Positions 62,984-64,000 of a stretch of 64,000 nt of DNA are shown here, one piece after another. The notes below the pieces were generated by a model. The model saw only the letters and a program-made list of their open reading frames with translations, was not told where the DNA came from and ran no database searches. The stretch is from Undibacterium hunanense. GTDB lineage: Bacteria; Pseudomonadota; Gammaproteobacteria; Burkholderiales; Burkholderiaceae_D. The stretch is taken from NCBI RefSeq assembly GCF_014284335.1, contig NZ_JACOGF010000004.1:248001-312000 (forward strand). The letters run 5' to 3'. How positions within the stretch are numbered: position 1 is the stretch's first letter; the number at the start of each line of letters is the position of its first letter. Made by a program: the position numbers and the translations under genes.

Positions 62984-63800
62984 ACTGAAAATCGCCTTTA
63001 TTGGTGGCGGCAATATGGCCAGTGCAATGATCGGTGGCCTGATCAGCGAATTAACCAGCGCCGAACATATCCATGTGGTGGATTTGAACCAGCAATCCCT
63101 GACCCGCATGGAAACCGAATTTGGTGTCAGCACGGCCATGGCAATCGATGACAGCCTGCACGGTGTCGATGCGATTATTCTGGCGGTCAAACCACAGAAT
63201 CTGCGTGACGCGGTGGCAGAACTGGCCCCTTATCTGAAAAACCAGTTACTGATTTCAATTGCGGCAGGCATCCGTGCTGCGGATATGTCGCGCTGGCTGA
63301 ATGGCTACGCCAGGATAGTACGCACCATGCCGAATACCCCGGCACTGATCAGCAAGGGGATAACGGGTTTATATGCCCTGCCAGAAGTAAGTGCGGCCGA
63401 AAAGCTGATAGCAGAACAGATCATGCAGGCCGTTGGCCTGACCACCTGGCTGGATGATGAAAGCCTGCTGGATGCCGTTACAGCCGTGTCTGGCAGCGGC
63501 CCAGCTTACGTGTTCTACTTTATTGAAGCCATGCAGCAGGCAGCCCAGGAACTGGGCCTTAGCCCCGATCAGGGCGTACAACTGGCGATTGCCACTTTCA
63601 ATGGTGCATCCCAACTGGCATTGCATTCCAGTGAGCCAGTTGCTGTGCTGCGTGAAAGGGTGACATCAAAAGGCGGTACCACCTATGCCGCCCTGACGAG
63701 CATGGAAGCCGCCGGTGTCAAACCAGCCATCGTGGCAGCCATCAAGGCTGCAGCTGCCCGTGGCAAGGAACTGGGTGATGAATTTGGTCAGCAGGCCTAA
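62973..63800 (+). CDS. proC: Pyrroline-5-carboxylate reductase
   Basis: A 275-residue NAD(P)H-dependent enzyme for the last step of proline synthesis. The Rossmann loop is IAFIGGGNMASAMIGGL, with VRTMPNTPALISKGITGLYA, AVSGSGPAYVFYFIEAM and VTSKGGTTYAALTSME. The ATG at 62973 has AGGA upstream and overlaps the yggS stop. The yggS-proC pairing is conserved widely. proA is about 21 kb upstream in this window. Confidence 0.97.
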   Translation: MQNKLKIAFIGGGNMASAMIGGLISELTSAEHIHVVDLNQQSLTRMETEFGVSTAMAIDDSLHGVDAIILAVKPQNLRDAVAELAPYLKNQLLISIAAGIRAADMSRWLNGYARIVRTMPNTPALISKGITGLYALPEVSAAEKLIAEQIMQAVGLTTWLDDESLLDAVTAVSGSGPAYVFYFIEAMQQAAQELGLSPDQGVQLAIATFNGASQLALHSSEPVAVLRERVTSKGGTTYAALTSMEAAGVKPAIVAAIKAAAARGKELGDEFGQQA

Positions 63801-63836
63801 ATAGCACGTCAGGGAGTACATCAGGCAGCGTGGTGT

Positions 63837-63879
63837 TTTTCCATGATGTCAGTGTGTTGCGGGCCAACATCATGGAAAA
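63837..63879 (+). terminator. Stem-loop after proC
   Basis: TTTTCCATGATGT and ACATCATGGAAAA form a 13-bp stem with a 17-nt loop. There is no U tract after it (ATCAGAAATG). It may end the yggS-proC transcript or be an operator for the next gene. Confidence 0.45.
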
Positions 63880-63923
63880 TCAGAAATGTTGCACCGCACA
63901 ATCTGTTTTGCTACATTGCGAGC

Positions 63924-64000
63924 ATGACAAAAATAAAAACAATAAGTTCTAAACTGGGATTAAGCGCCTTTGCCCTGGTTTTTGCTCTGGGGTTTGGCTT
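63924..64000 (+). CDS. Start of an unidentified exported or membrane protein (runs off the window)
   Basis: From an ATG after GCGAGC the frame stays open to the window edge and reads MTKIKTISSKLGLSAFALVF and on. This is a short basic N-terminus followed by a hydrophobic stretch, as in a signal peptide or first membrane helix (for example of a chemoreceptor or sensor). Only about 25 codons are visible, so the product cannot be named. Confidence 0.45.
   Translation, partial: MTKIKTISSKLGLSAFALVFALGFG

Noticed and set aside
1..64000. Search for CRISPR arrays, phage genes, transposases, toxin-antitoxin pairs, tRNA and rRNA genes
   Set aside because: None recognised by reading; the tandem repeats seen have no spacers and no cas genes are nearby.

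Overview
The window is a 64 kb piece of a betaproteobacterial chromosome, most likely from the Oxalobacteraceae (Burkholderiales; Undibacterium, Herbaspirillum or Janthinobacterium-like). This is inferred from familiar gene neighbourhoods (hemL-thiD-rubredoxin-pilGHIJL, fur/bamE-dapB-exbBD-leuS-lptE-holA-proA, DUF2782-thrB-BPSS1780, argC-DUF6776-bactofilin-erpA, pilTU/yggS-proC), from an alanine/lysine/proline-rich histone H1-like protein, and from a classical 16-strand-type porin. No species can be fixed from the sequence alone. Most of it is core metabolism and envelope biology. I saw no prophage, insertion sequence, CRISPR array, rRNA or tRNA.

Layout. 0-8 kb: the end of nrdB, a repetitive H1-like protein, a YggT membrane protein, a divergent LacI-regulator/cytosine-deaminase pair, hemL, a ThiD-like kinase and rubredoxin. 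8-19 kb: a Chp-type chemosensory operon for type IV pili (pilG, pilH, pilI, pilJ and a 2282-residue pilL/chpA). A 160-bp imperfect palindrome lies between pilJ and pilL. 19-26 kb: an intergenic stretch with a heptanucleotide repeat and a dyad-rich repeat-like element, photolyase, then a tightly overlapping operon yqgE-ruvX-pyrR-pyrB-pyrC', in which the dihydroorotase homologue has lost its HxH metal motif, then plsC. 26-34 kb: apaH, hemH, recN and nadK on the minus strand; a HAD phosphatase, hrcA and a stand-alone receiver on the plus strand; fur divergent from bamE. 34-46 kb: dapB, exbBD, leuS, lptE, holA, proA, hemJ, an RNA methyltransferase, succinate-semialdehyde dehydrogenase and a Bcr/CflA exporter. 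46-55 kb: a porin with a long AT-rich upstream region, DUF2782, thrB, a membrane protein, OsmC, a probable small RNA, rplM-rpsI, argC, a coiled-coil membrane protein, bactofilin and erpA. 55-64 kb: glycolate oxidase glcDEF, glutathione peroxidase, pilU and pilT, the PLP-homeostasis protein, proC, and the start of an unidentified exported or membrane protein.

How it works together. Two separate blocks serve twitching motility: the Pil-Chp signalling array (8-19 kb) and the retraction ATPases PilT/PilU (60-62 kb). Three haem genes (hemL, hemJ, hemH), an Fe-S carrier (erpA), rubredoxin, fur and exbBD give the region an iron/haem flavour. These genes are scattered and not one operon.

Novelty. 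Nothing here is clearly a new multi-gene system. The best leads are non-coding: the 160-bp palindrome between pilJ and pilL, a compact promoter-to-terminator unit with a CU-rich hairpin in front of rplM, and a recurrent habit of placing short tandem repeats (7-, 9-, 11- and 12-bp units) at gene borders. Protein oddities are the pseudo-dihydroorotase, a ThiD-like kinase lacking the usual catalytic cysteine, and a cytosine deaminase with Cys where the E. coli enzyme has Asp314.
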